Source: Kitasatospora sp. NBC_01250 (GTDB lineage: Bacteria > Actinomycetota > Actinomycetes > Streptomycetales > Streptomycetaceae). From it: DNA of 64,000 bases. The DNA is taken from the NCBI RefSeq assembly GCF_036226465.1, contig NZ_CP108476.1, positions 8,618,001 to 8,682,000 of the forward strand. The letters are read 5' to 3'. This document shows positions 43,523 through 51,931 of the stretch, one piece after another. Every line of letters starts with the position of its first letter. Within the stretch, counting starts at the first letter, position 1. The notes beneath the pieces were generated by a model, which was not told the origin of the DNA, searched no databases, and worked only from the letters and a program-made list of their open reading frames with translations. Made by a program: the position numbers and the translations under genes.

Positions 43523-44434
43523 ATGACCAGCCGGCGGCAGGCCCGAGCCAGTCTGGACGGCCTTGTGATGGGCGATGCCTTCGGGGACAGCTGGTTCCTT
43601 CGCTCGGACGAGGACGCCGAGGCGCTGTTGGCCGGTCGGGGGCTGCGCCCGGGGCCGTGGTTGTGGACGGACGACTCCGCGATGGCCTGCGTGCTGTTCG
43701 CCCATCTGACGGCTCACGGGGAGGTCCGCCCGGGCGCTCTGGCAGCGGAGTTCGCCGCCGAGTACGACCGGGAGCCTGGGCGCAAGTACGGTCCGTCGAT
43801 GCACGGTGTGCTGCGGCGCATCAGCGCGGGCGAGGACTGGCAGGTGGTGACGGAGACGCAGTTCGGCGGACAGGGTTCCTACGGCAACGGGGCCGCGATG
43901 CGGGTCGCGCCGCTGGGAGCCTGGTTCCGGGACGATCTGGTGGCCGCCGGTGCCCAGGCCCGGCTGTCCGCGCTGAGCACGCACGCGCACCCGGAGGCGG
44001 TCGCGGGCGCGGTTGCCGTGGCGATCGCGGCGGCGCTGGCCGCCGCCGGTGCGGACCAGGGTGTGCCGCTGCGTGCCGAGTTCCTGCGGGAGGTCGCCGC
44101 GCACCTGCCGGACAGCGACGTGCGCTCCGGGCTGCTGGTGGCCGCGGGCTTCCCCGAGCACACCTCGGTGCGGCATGCGGCCTCCGTGCTGGGGTCGGGG
44201 ACGCTGATCTCGGCGCCGGACACGGTGCCGTTCGCGCTGTGGTGCGCCGCCGGGCAGTTGGACGACCTGTCCGAGGCGCTGTGGCAGACGGTCGCCGGGT
44301 GGGGTGACCGTGACACCACCTGCGCGATCGTGGGAGGCGTGGTGGCGGCCCGGACCGGGACCGCTGGGCTGCCCGTGGCCTGGTTCGACGCCCGCGAGTG
44401 CGTCCCGGCCTGGAGCGGCTGGGTCTCGCCCTGA
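43523..44434 (+). CDS. ADP-ribosylglycohydrolase-family protein
   Basis: A 303-residue protein. Metal-binding motifs WTDDSAMACVLF near residue 48, GSYGNGAAMRVAPLGAW in the middle and GDRDTTCAIVGGVVAAR near the end match the ARH/DraG family, which removes ADP-ribose from proteins or nucleic acids. GAGGAG precedes the ATG at 43523. Next to a broken SMI1-like gene, it could belong to an immunity or anti-toxin context, but this is inference. Confidence 0.9.
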   Translation: MTSRRQARASLDGLVMGDAFGDSWFLRSDEDAEALLAGRGLRPGPWLWTDDSAMACVLFAHLTAHGEVRPGALAAEFAAEYDREPGRKYGPSMHGVLRRISAGEDWQVVTETQFGGQGSYGNGAAMRVAPLGAWFRDDLVAAGAQARLSALSTHAHPEAVAGAVAVAIAAALAAAGADQGVPLRAEFLREVAAHLPDSDVRSGLLVAAGFPEHTSVRHAASVLGSGTLISAPDTVPFALWCAAGQLDDLSEALWQTVAGWGDRDTTCAIVGGVVAARTGTAGLPVAWFDARECVPAWSGWVSP

Positions 44435-44521
44435 CGACCCGGCCGGGCAGTCGACGGGCCGGGGCCGGTGGCGGGGCGCCCGCCGCAGGACACGGGGACC
44501 GCAGGCGTCAGCCGAGTCGCG

Positions 44522-44755
44522 TCACCCTGCGGTGGGGTGTTCCGGTGGCGCGTCGGCGGACGACTCCGTGGGCGGCTGGCGCAGGAACCGAAACACCATG
44601 CACGGGATGGTGAGGGCCAGCAGCACCTCGCCGGTCCACGCCCACCAGGCCATGCCGCGGTAGTCCATCCAGCCGGCGGCTGCCAGCATCGGCGATGTGT
44701 AAACCCCTGTCATCGGCCACACGCGTCGTCTGTGCCGCACCTGCTGATCGTCCAT
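44522..44755 (-). CDS. small membrane protein, about 77 residues
   Basis: One or two hydrophobic segments (GWMDYRGMAWWAWTGEVLLALTIPCMVFRFL). The start is uncertain (ATG 44755 or 44713) and the ribosome site is weak. The C-terminus ends PPEHPTAG. Family unknown. Confidence 0.45.
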   Translation of the reverse strand: MDDQQVRHRRRVWPMTGVYTSPMLAAAGWMDYRGMAWWAWTGEVLLALTIPCMVFRFLRQPPTESSADAPPEHPTAG

Positions 44756-44802
44756 GCAGCGATCTTCGCGCTCCCGACAGCCCGTGCACCATGGGCTGAC
44801 CG

Positions 44803-45783
44803 TCATTCACCGGGATCGAGCAGGCCCTCGGCGCCGTGCGCGCCGGGGGCCTGCCGCGCCGTGGGCGGGGCGTAGCCGCGGTCGCGGATGTGGTCGGCGG
44901 TGAGCCGGGTGAACGCCCGGGCGGCGGCGCTCCGGTAGGCGTTGTCGCGCCGCAGCAGGGCCACGGTCCGTGTGGGGAGGGCGGGTTCGAGGGGGAGGGG
45001 GGAGAGGTGGGGGTGGTCGTGGGTGATGGCGTCGGGCAGCACGGTGGCCAGGTCGGTGCGCTGGACGATCTCGGTCAGGGCCTGGATGGAGTTGGCCTCC
45101 ACCGTGATGCGCGGCTGCACCCGATGGCCGGCGAAGTAGGCGTCGATGTGGCCGCGGGTGGCGAAGTCTCCGCTCAGCAGCGCCAGTTGACGGTTGGCGA
45201 TCTCCCGTACGGGTAGCGGCCCCTGCGTGCCCTGTACGCCCGTTGTGCCCGCCGCGGGCCGGTCGGCGCTCGTGACCAGACTGAGGGTCTCGGTGAACAG
45301 GGCGGTGGCGGCGATCCCGGGCAGGTGGGGGCCGTCGAAGGCGATGCCGAGGTCGAGGTCGTCGGCCAGCAGGTCGGCCTCGATGCGGTCCTGGGTCATC
45401 TCCCTGACGTCCAGGGTGAGGCCGGGGTGGCGGGTGTGGAACTCGGCGGCGAGGGGGCCGATCAGGTAGGCGGTGAAGGTGGGGGTGAGGGCGAGGCGCA
45501 GGTGGCCGCGGGAGAGGTCGGCGACGTCCAGGACGGCGCGCTCGGCCGCGGCCAGGTCGCGCAGCGCCCGGTGGGCGTAGTGCACGTAGGTCTCGCCGGC
45601 GTCGGTGAGGCGGACGGTGCGGCCGGTGCGGTCCAGCAGCTGGGCGCCGACGGTGCGCTCCAGCTGCTTGATCTGCTGGGAGAGGGTGGGCTGGGAGATG
45701 CGCAGGTCCTCGGCGGCGCGGGTGAAGTTCGCGTGCTCGGCGACGGCGATCAGGTAGCGCAGGTGACGGAGTTCCAGGGCCAT
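44803..45783 (-). CDS. LysR-family regulator, CynR-like
   Basis: A 326-residue LTTR. The helix-turn-helix is LRHLRYLIAVAEHANFTRAAEDLRISQPTLSQQIKQLE; the effector domain follows with usual length. It is divergent from a carbonic anhydrase and cyanase operon across 125 bases, the same arrangement as E. coli cynR-cynTS, so activation by cyanate is likely (inference from context). Confidence 0.9.
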   Translation of the reverse strand: MALELRHLRYLIAVAEHANFTRAAEDLRISQPTLSQQIKQLERTVGAQLLDRTGRTVRLTDAGETYVHYAHRALRDLAAAERAVLDVADLSRGHLRLALTPTFTAYLIGPLAAEFHTRHPGLTLDVREMTQDRIEADLLADDLDLGIAFDGPHLPGIAATALFTETLSLVTSADRPAAGTTGVQGTQGPLPVREIANRQLALLSGDFATRGHIDAYFAGHRVQPRITVEANSIQALTEIVQRTDLATVLPDAITHDHPHLSPLPLEPALPTRTVALLRRDNAYRSAAARAFTRLTADHIRDRGYAPPTARQAPGAHGAEGLLDPGE

Positions 45784-45908
45784 GCGGCCAACTATAGATG
45801 TCATCGATCGAAGGCATTGGCAAGAGGTCTTGGACTCTATAGCTGCTGGTCATGCATGGTGGATCTCGTCAGCCCCACCGGGGCGGACAGCCACCGAAGG
45901 GAGTGACC
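45784..45908 (+). promoter_or_regulatory. LysR-cyanate operon divergent control region
   Basis: An AT-richer spacer with CTATAG at both ends (45792-45797 and 45837-45842). A candidate promoter for the operon is TTGGCA (45817-45822), 15 bases, TATAGC (45838-45843). LysR boxes of the T-N11-A kind are possible around 45792-45812. AGGGAG precedes the first ATG. Confidence 0.5.
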
Positions 45909-46514
45909 ATGCACAAGCTCACGACCACGCACCCGCTCACCGAGGGCGTCGCGCGGTTCCGGCGTGAGGCCTTCCCGGCCAGAGCGGAGCTCTTCGCCGA
46001 GCTGGCGACCACCCACCGGCCGTCGACGCTCTTCATCAGCTGTTCCGACGCCCGCGTGGTGCCGGAGCTGATCACCGGCAGCGAGCCGGGCGAGCTGTTC
46101 GTCATCCGTACCGCGGGGAACCTCGTCCCCGCCTACGCACCCGGCCCCGACGGCATCGCGGCCAGCATCGAGTACGCGGTCGCGGTGCTCGGCGTCACCG
46201 ACATCGTCGTCTGCGGCCACTCCGCCTGCGGCGCGATGACCGCGCTGGCCGAGAGCCACGACCTGGGCGCCCTGCCGACCATCGCCGACTGGTTGCACCA
46301 CGCGGACGCCGCGCTGGCCCGCACCACCACGGCCGGGGTCGACGCACTCGTGCGGAGCAACGTCCACGCCCAGCTGGCGAACCTGGTCACCCACCCGTCG
46401 GTGGCCCGCGCCCTGGTGCAGGGCACGGTCACGCTGCACGGCTGGTGCTACGACATCGGCAGCGGCGCCGTCGAGGAGCTCGATGTCGCGGACCCCTTCG
46501 CCGCCGCGGCCTGA
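45909..46514 (+). CDS. cynT: beta-carbonic anhydrase
   Basis: A 201-residue beta-class enzyme. Zinc ligands are C45 in FISCSDARV, H105 and C108 in CGHSACGAM, with D47 and R49 as the usual catalytic dyad. It regenerates bicarbonate, a substrate of cyanase, from CO2. First gene of the cyanate operon. Confidence 0.9.
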   Translation: MHKLTTTHPLTEGVARFRREAFPARAELFAELATTHRPSTLFISCSDARVVPELITGSEPGELFVIRTAGNLVPAYAPGPDGIAASIEYAVAVLGVTDIVVCGHSACGAMTALAESHDLGALPTIADWLHHADAALARTTTAGVDALVRSNVHAQLANLVTHPSVARALVQGTVTLHGWCYDIGSGAVEELDVADPFAAAA

Positions 46515-46600
46515 ACCCCCACTCCGCTCCCCGACAGTTCCGATCCCTCCGACAGTTTCGAACCGCAACAGTTCTGAACCACCCGAAAGGACCTCCTCTC

Positions 46601-47071
46601 ATGGTGCACGCCCAGTTCGACAACACCGCTCGTCAGGCCCTGGCCGCCAAGGCCGTGGATGCCAAGATCCGCAAGGACCTGTCCTGGCAGCAGATCTCCG
46701 ACGCCGCGGGCCTGTCGGTCGCCTTCGTCACCGCCGCCGTCCTCGGCCAGCACCCGCTGCCCAAGGCCTCGGCCGAGGCCGTGGCCGAGCTGCTGGACCT
46801 GGACGCTGATGACACGCTGGTGCTGCAGACCATCCCGACCCGCGGCTCCATCCCCGGCGGCATCCCCACCGACCCGACGATCTACCGCTTCTACGAGATG
46901 CTCCAGGTCTACGGCACCACCCTGAAGGCCCTGGTCCACGAGCAGCTCGGTGACGGCATCATCTCCGCGATCAACTTCAAGCTGGACGTGAAGAAGGTCG
47001 CCGACCCCGAGGGCGGCGAGCGCGCCGTCATCACCCTGGACGGCAAGTACCTGCCGACCAAGCCCTTCTGA
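46601..47071 (+). CDS. cynS: cyanate hydratase (cyanase)
   Basis: A 156-residue protein of exact family length. N-terminal helical lambda-repressor-like domain (WQQISDAAGLSVAFVTAAVLGQHPL), then the catalytic domain. The active residues R96 and E99 (in YRFYEML) and S122 (in GDGIISAIN) fall at the same numbers as in E. coli CynS. It converts cyanate and bicarbonate to ammonia and CO2 as a decamer. AAAGGACC precedes the ATG. Confidence 0.97.
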   Translation: MVHAQFDNTARQALAAKAVDAKIRKDLSWQQISDAAGLSVAFVTAAVLGQHPLPKASAEAVAELLDLDADDTLVLQTIPTRGSIPGGIPTDPTIYRFYEMLQVYGTTLKALVHEQLGDGIISAINFKLDVKKVADPEGGERAVITLDGKYLPTKPF

Positions 47072-47215
47072 TCCGCCGCCTGCCCGATCCACCACCTGCC
47101 CGATCCACCTGATCGGCAGGCCCCTGATCGGCAGTACCCGGGGCGGGCCCGCGACGGAGCCGGCCCGCCCCACCCCCGCACTCCCGCTCCACCCGCCCTC
47201 CCGGAAGGAACCCCC

Positions 47216-47716
47216 ATGGACTTCGCGCAGCGCACGATCGACATCGCCCGCAGGAACGTCGAGGAGGGCGGCCGCCCGTTCGCGACCGTCATCGTCAAGG
47301 ACGGCGAGATCCTCGCCGAGTCCCCCAACCGGGTCGCGCAGACCAACGACCCGACCGCGCACGCCGAGATCCTCGCCATCCGCGAGGCGTGCACGAAGCT
47401 GGGCACCGAGCACCTGACCGGCACCACCATCTACGTGCTGGCCCACCCCTGCCCGATGTGCCTGGGCTCGCTGTACTACTGCTCGCCGGACCAGGTCGTC
47501 TTCCTCACCACTCGCGAGGACTACGAGCCGCACTACGTCGACGACCGCAAGTACTTCGAACTCGACTCCTTCTACGGCGAGTTCGCCAAGGACTACACCG
47601 AGCGCCGGCTGCCGATGCGCTACGAGGGCCGCGACGCCGCGGTGGACGTGTACAAGCTGTGGCAGGAGCACAACGGCGGCGAGCGTCGCGTGGCCGGCGC
47701 TCCCACCGCACGATGA
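47216..47716 (+). CDS. zinc-dependent nucleoside/guanine deaminase-like protein
   Basis: A 166-residue CDA-fold deaminase. The zinc site is H49-A-E51 and C79-P-M-C82 (HPCPMCLGS). The C-terminus DDRKYFELDSFYGEFAKDY is typical of guanine deaminase-like family members. It lies 144 bases after cynS. Deamination releases ammonia, as cyanase does, so nitrogen salvage is a possible shared role (inference). Confidence 0.9.
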   Translation: MDFAQRTIDIARRNVEEGGRPFATVIVKDGEILAESPNRVAQTNDPTAHAEILAIREACTKLGTEHLTGTTIYVLAHPCPMCLGSLYYCSPDQVVFLTTREDYEPHYVDDRKYFELDSFYGEFAKDYTERRLPMRYEGRDAAVDVYKLWQEHNGGERRVAGAPTAR

Positions 47717-48126
47717 CCGTGCCCGAGGTGATCGAGAAGGTGGCGTGGATCCGGCTGGACGGCGGCCGGCTCCTCGCCACCCGCACCCACGGCCGCGAGC
47801 TGTTCTACCTGCCCGGTGGCAAGCCCGAACCCGGCGAGACCCACGAACAGGCCCTGGTACGCGAGATCGCCGAGGAACTCGGCGTCACCCTGGATCCCGC
47901 CACCCTCGCACCCGTGCTGACCCTGGCGGCCCCGGCGGACGGCAAGCCGGCGGGCACGCTGGTGCGCACCTTCTGCTTCACCGGCGAGGGCGTGGGCGAG
48001 CCGGCACCCCGCGGAGAGATCGCCGAGATCACCCACCTCACCCACAGCGACCACCCGCGCGCCAGCCCCGTCGTCCGGCAGCTCCTGGACCGGCTGGCGG
48101 CCACCGGCGAGCTGCTGCGCTGGTAG
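47713..48126 (+). CDS. Nudix hydrolase
   Basis: A 137-residue protein with a complete Nudix box: GGKPEPGE, then REIAEELGV (G-x5-E-x7-REUxEExGU). The ATG overlaps the deaminase stop (ATGA), so the two are translationally coupled. Substrate likely a nucleoside diphosphate derivative, perhaps linked to the deaminase. Confidence 0.92.
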   Translation: MTVPEVIEKVAWIRLDGGRLLATRTHGRELFYLPGGKPEPGETHEQALVREIAEELGVTLDPATLAPVLTLAAPADGKPAGTLVRTFCFTGEGVGEPAPRGEIAEITHLTHSDHPRASPVVRQLLDRLAATGELLRW

Positions 48127-48209
48127 CGGCGCCCGGTGCCCGCCCGAGCTCCGGGGGGATCGCGGGTGTCGTCAGTCGGTGACGTTGCCCTGCAGCCTGT
48201 CGAGTACGC

Positions 48210-48669
48210 GCTCGAACTTCGACCGCGCGATCCGCACCAACATCCGCGGCACGTTCCTCGGTATGAAGTACCAGATCGCGGCGATGCTGCATGGGCCGGG
48301 CGGGCGATCGTGAACATGGCCTCGATCGCCGGCCTGCACGGCGTGGCCGGCCTCGCCGGTTACACCGCCGGCAAGGCCGGGATCATCGCGCTGACCCGGG
48401 TCGCGGCACTGGACTACGCCGAGCAGGGGATCCGGGTCAACGTCGTGGCACCGGGCCCGATCCTCACCCACCGCCTCGAAGCGGCGGGCGAGCAGGCGCA
48501 GTTGCTGGCGGCCGGGGCGACGCCGATGCGACGGGTCGGACGAGTCGGGGAGGTGGCGGCGACGGTGCTGTGGCTCTGCTCCGGCCAGGCCTCGTTCGTC
48601 ACCGGGGCGGTACTGCCCGTCGACGGCGGCCAGTTCGCCGGAGTCAGGCCGCCGCAGATGCACCGGTAG
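48210..48669 (+). pseudogene. short-chain dehydrogenase remnant, truncated and frameshifted
   Basis: Frame 1 encodes FDRAIRTNIRGTFLGMKYQI and then stops at about 48310. From about 48290 another frame continues with AIVNMASIAGLHG, the catalytic YTAGK, and VRVNVVAPGPILT, to a stop at 48669. The N-terminal cofactor region is missing. Clear SDR decay product. It ends inside the 3' end of the opposite oxygenase gene. Confidence 0.75.
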
Positions 48670-49366
48670 GGGCAGGCGGTTCGCTCGGATCGGGGCTGCA
48701 CAGCCAGCCGTTGACGGCGAAGCGGCTGTCCGCGTGCTGCCTGCTCGGGCAACGGACCGGCCGTACCTCGTGCCAGGCGGTCGGGCGGAAGAACACGATG
48801 CTGTCGTGCTCGGGCTCCCAGTCCCGCCAGCTCTGCTGCCTCCAGTCGCCGGTCGTCGCGGTGTGCAGCGGCAACGCGGCGTCGAACACCCGCAGTTCGC
48901 CGCCCTCGAAAGGCCGGGGCGTGCGATGGAGGTAGTACACGAAAGTGAGCAGCCGCCTGGGGGCGAACTCGGCGCTGGTGTCCTGGTGCGGCCGGTAGAA
49001 GTCCCCGTCGTTGTGCACGTTGAGGCCGTAACTGGGTTCGGTGTACCGGCAGGAGACGCCAAGGGTGTGCTCGACCGCCTCCAACACCTCGTCGATGGCC
49101 GTCAGCAGCTCCGGCGCGGCGAAGTCCGGGCAGGAGCGGGACCGGCGTACGTCGGGGACCAGCTCCTGGTCCCGGATCAAGGAGGGCTTCAACGCGTCGC
49201 CGGTGGCGGCGACGGCGCGTTGAAGCAGGGCGCCGGCCGTCTGCTCACCGAGGAGGTGCGTGATGCGGCAGACCGTCGCCGGAAGCCGCCAGATCGCGTC
49301 GGTGGAGATCGGCGACGGCTGGTCCGTCGCCTCGGACGGTTCGGCCGCGGTGTCCTGGATCGTCAT
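48644..49366 (-). CDS. 2-oxoglutarate/Fe(II) oxygenase, prolyl-4-hydroxylase type
   Basis: A 240-residue protein with the iron-binding H-x-D in YRPHQDTS, the distal His in AWHEVRPV and the 2OG-binding Arg in SRFAVNGW; FVYYLHRTPRPFEGGELRVFD is the typical core strand pair. It overlaps the start of the next gene's end region by four bases (49363-49366), so it is probably coupled to the S74 gene upstream. A small-molecule or side-chain hydroxylation is likely, substrate unknown. Confidence 0.85.
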   Translation of the reverse strand: MTIQDTAAEPSEATDQPSPISTDAIWRLPATVCRITHLLGEQTAGALLQRAVAATGDALKPSLIRDQELVPDVRRSRSCPDFAAPELLTAIDEVLEAVEHTLGVSCRYTEPSYGLNVHNDGDFYRPHQDTSAEFAPRRLLTFVYYLHRTPRPFEGGELRVFDAALPLHTATTGDWRQQSWRDWEPEHDSIVFFRPTAWHEVRPVRCPSRQHADSRFAVNGWLCSPDPSEPPAPTGASAAA

Positions 49367-49788
49367 GCCGTGCTGCCTTCCGGATCGCGATGAGTGTTCC
49401 GCAGCCGGCCCACTTCGGCCGTGAGCTCTTCCACGCGGCGGTTGAGGGCCTGGACGCACACCAGGGCGACACCGAGGGCGTCGACCACGGGGATGGTGGT
49501 GCCGTCCTGGTTGAAACCGAAGGCGGCCTGCCAGTCCTGGGCCATCGGCCCCAGGTGGCGCACGTCCTCGGGCTCCCAGAGGTAGCGCCAAGTGCTGATC
49601 GGCAGCGCGGCCACCGTCTCCAGGACCGCGTAGCCGTTGACCGCGCCGACCGGGGCCACCGTGCCCGTCTCCGGCCCGTCCGTCTCCCGCACGTCCGTCT
49701 CCGGCGTGCCCGGCTCCCGCGTGCCGGGCGAACGACGGTCCGGCGCACCCTGGTTGGTCGCCCGGGACCGCCGGTGGAAGAGCCGCAC
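49363..49788 (-). CDS. peptidase S74-type chaperone domain, C-terminal part
   Basis: A 141-residue protein. After a basic start and a repeated 5-residue linker (ETDVR-ETDGP-ETGTV), AVLETVAALPISTWRY, VRHLGPMAQDWQAAFG, IPVVDALGVALVCVQALNRRVEEL match the S74 intramolecular chaperone of phage tail fibres. It starts with GTG two bases after the stop of the upstream gene, whose own C-terminus (CSDRGLKQDVLPVDW) is the missing beginning of an S74 domain. See the separate finding on the split. Confidence 0.75.
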   Translation of the reverse strand: MRLFHRRSRATNQGAPDRRSPGTREPGTPETDVRETDGPETGTVAPVGAVNGYAVLETVAALPISTWRYLWEPEDVRHLGPMAQDWQAAFGFNQDGTTIPVVDALGVALVCVQALNRRVEELTAEVGRLRNTHRDPEGSTA

Positions 49789-49790
49789 CG

Positions 49791-50330
49791 CTACCGGCTC
49801 CAGTCGACCGGGAGCACGTCCTGCTTGAGCCCGCGGTCGCTGCAGACGGCGCACGGGTTGCCCGGGACGCCGGGGCCCTGGTCGGTGCCGACGGTGATCG
49901 CCCCGTGGGCCCCGGCCGGGGCGTGCACGCCGTCGCCGACCAGCGCGGCCTCGTAGCCGCCCAGCAACTCCTGCAGGGTCCCCGGGCCCAGGTCCTCCGG
50001 AGCGGCGATCGCGGCGATGCCGGTGTCGTCCGTGTAGGCCATCCCCAGTGTACGGCCGCCCATGGTGGCGAACACGACCTTCGCGCCGCGGATGGGCTCC
50101 CCGGTCACCGCGTCGGACGCCATCGCCTGGATGTTCTCCAGCTGCATCTGGGTGACGTTCAAAGTGGCCTGACTGGCCGTCAGTCGGGTCGGCTGCAGGT
50201 TGGGGCACTGCGCCCCGCTGCACGGCGCCGCCGACGGGGCGGTCGCCGACGCGGTGACAGCACTGCCCGCGCCCAGCGATGCCAGGGCCACGGCCAGCAC
50301 CGCGACGGACTTCCGGCCTACAGAACTCAT
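49791..50330 (-). CDS. secreted protein with S74-type C-terminal start
   Basis: A 179-residue protein with a Sec signal (VAVLAVALASLGAGSAVTASATA). A cysteine pair (PCSGAQCPNLQ) follows, then a central beta-rich part (VVFATMGGRTLGMAYTDD...GTLQELLGGYEAALVGDGVHA) and the end CAVCSDRGLKQDVLPVDWSR. The end matches the first strand of an S74 chaperone. GGGAG precedes the ATG. The rest of that domain is encoded by the next gene. Confidence 0.75.
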   Translation of the reverse strand: MSSVGRKSVAVLAVALASLGAGSAVTASATAPSAAPCSGAQCPNLQPTRLTASQATLNVTQMQLENIQAMASDAVTGEPIRGAKVVFATMGGRTLGMAYTDDTGIAAIAAPEDLGPGTLQELLGGYEAALVGDGVHAPAGAHGAITVGTDQGPGVPGNPCAVCSDRGLKQDVLPVDWSR

Positions 50331-50539
50331 GTCCACTCCCAGCACGCAACGGGCGCCGCCCCTTCGGACGACCCGACCGAGCGTAGCCACGCCCATCCGG
50401 CCCAACCAGCCGACAATCGCCAGTTCGCGCAATCTGATGAACAGTCAGCACGGTTGTGACGAACACGATCGACGCGCACAAACCCATGAGCGATCGCCGA
50501 GGTGCCGGCCCGGCACGCGTGCGTCAGTGGGTGCGCGCG

Positions 50540-51775
50540 TCAGTGGGCGCCGGCAGGGTTCTGCGGCGGGGTGAGGACGGCGGCGATGAGGCGGTTGGCG
50601 AGGGCGGGGGTGCTGGGGGCGTCCGAGGTCGCGGTGCCCGCGTCGTAGACGACACGCAGCCGCAGGTCGCGCGTGGCGAAGAAGGCGCCCGCGTAGCCGA
50701 GGTCGTGCCCGGTCTTGCCCCAGAGCACGGTGCCGTCCGGCAGCGCGATGGTCTTGACGCCAACGCCGTAGCAGGCCTTGCCGGTTGCCGGACCGGTGTT
50801 GCAGTCGCTGCCGTCCACGTACGGTACGGGGTTTCCGTTGCCGTCGCGCGGCAGTGCGAACAGCTCGTCGAGCTGGGCGGTGGCCAGCAGCCTGCCGCCG
50901 TACAGCGCGGTGACGAAGTGGTCGAGGTCGGCGGCGGTGGAGATCATCGCACCGGAGTCGTCGGCCTGCCTGGTGACGTCGACCGGCCGGCCGGTGCTGT
51001 CGGTGACGTAGCCGTGCAGGGCGGGCCGGGGCATCCGGGAGTCGCCCGCGGGCGCGGTGGTCTGGTTCAGGTGCAGGGGGCGCAGCACCCGGGCGGTGAC
51101 CTCGTCGGAGAAGGAGTGGCCGGTCACTTGCTCGATGACCGCGCCCGCGACGCGGTAGCCGAGCGAGCTGTACTCCTGCTCGGTGCCCGGTGTGAAGTGC
51201 AGCGGCGGCGTGGAGCCGTCCGCCGGGAACAGGCTGGCGCGGATGATCTCGTCGAAGGTGAAGTAGTCGAGGCGCTCGTCGAGGACCTGGTCGACGGTCG
51301 GGTTCGGGATGCCGAAGCTCATCGCGGGCAGTCCGCTGGTGTGGTTGAGCAACTGCCGTACGGTGATGGGTGGGTAGGAAGCGGGCAGGGTGCCGGGCAG
51401 GTAGTGCTGGACGGTCTGGTCGAGGTCGACCCGGTGCTCCGCCTCCAGCTGGAGCAGGACCACCGCCACGAAGGTCTTGGACATGCTGCCGATGTGGAAG
51501 TGCGCGTCGGGCGAGATCGTCCGGCCGGTGAAGGTGTCGGTGGAACTGCCCTGCCACACCTGGTCGGGCGTGGCGACCCGGGCCACCTGGCCGCTCATCC
51601 GGTCGCCGGGTTCGAGTGCCACGGCCGCGTCCAGCGCGGTGGTGTTCAGCGCGGGGCTGGACGCGGTGAGTGCCGGGCCGTGCGGTTCGGCCGCCGCCGC
51701 CGGGAGGACGCTCGCCGAGGCCAGTGCGGCGGTGGCGAGGAGCAGCGGGGTGAGACGGCGCTTGAGGGTGTGCAT
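50540..51775 (-). CDS. secreted serine hydrolase, class C beta-lactamase fold
   Basis: A 411-residue exported protein (signal: LLLATAALASASVLPAAAA). Motifs: SMSK as Ser-x-x-Lys, EYSSLGY for the Tyr loop, and WGKTGHD as Lys-Thr-Gly. NHTSGLP is conserved in D,D-carboxypeptidase-type relatives. AAGGA precedes ATG 51775. A second protein of the same fold lies at 23902; the two differ in their third motif (KTG here, HGG there). Confidence 0.88.
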   Translation of the reverse strand: MHTLKRRLTPLLLATAALASASVLPAAAAEPHGPALTASSPALNTTALDAAVALEPGDRMSGQVARVATPDQVWQGSSTDTFTGRTISPDAHFHIGSMSKTFVAVVLLQLEAEHRVDLDQTVQHYLPGTLPASYPPITVRQLLNHTSGLPAMSFGIPNPTVDQVLDERLDYFTFDEIIRASLFPADGSTPPLHFTPGTEQEYSSLGYRVAGAVIEQVTGHSFSDEVTARVLRPLHLNQTTAPAGDSRMPRPALHGYVTDSTGRPVDVTRQADDSGAMISTAADLDHFVTALYGGRLLATAQLDELFALPRDGNGNPVPYVDGSDCNTGPATGKACYGVGVKTIALPDGTVLWGKTGHDLGYAGAFFATRDLRLRVVYDAGTATSDAPSTPALANRLIAAVLTPPQNPAGAH

Positions 51776-51870
51776 CGGTGTCCTTGGGGTGATCAGGGGC
51801 CTCGGTCGAACGCCCGCGAACATCCTGGTCCTTCGTGATCGGACGGCGCATCAGGTGCGACCCCGGACCG

Positions 51871-51915
51871 CCCCGGAGACGGACCCTGACCGGCGTCAGG
51901 GTCCGCTGTCCGGGG
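51871..51915. terminator. two-tier terminator hairpin
   Basis: Inner arms GGACCCTGAC and GTCAGGGTCC (loop CGGC) sit inside outer arms CCCCGGA and TCCGGGG. Position is 17 bases past the alpha/beta hydrolase stop on the minus strand. Confidence 0.75.
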
Positions 51916-51931
51916 TGATCAGCTGGCGGGC

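Noticed and set aside
49363..50330. Prophage tail-fibre region
   Set aside because: S74 domain only; no capsid, portal, terminase or integrase nearby.
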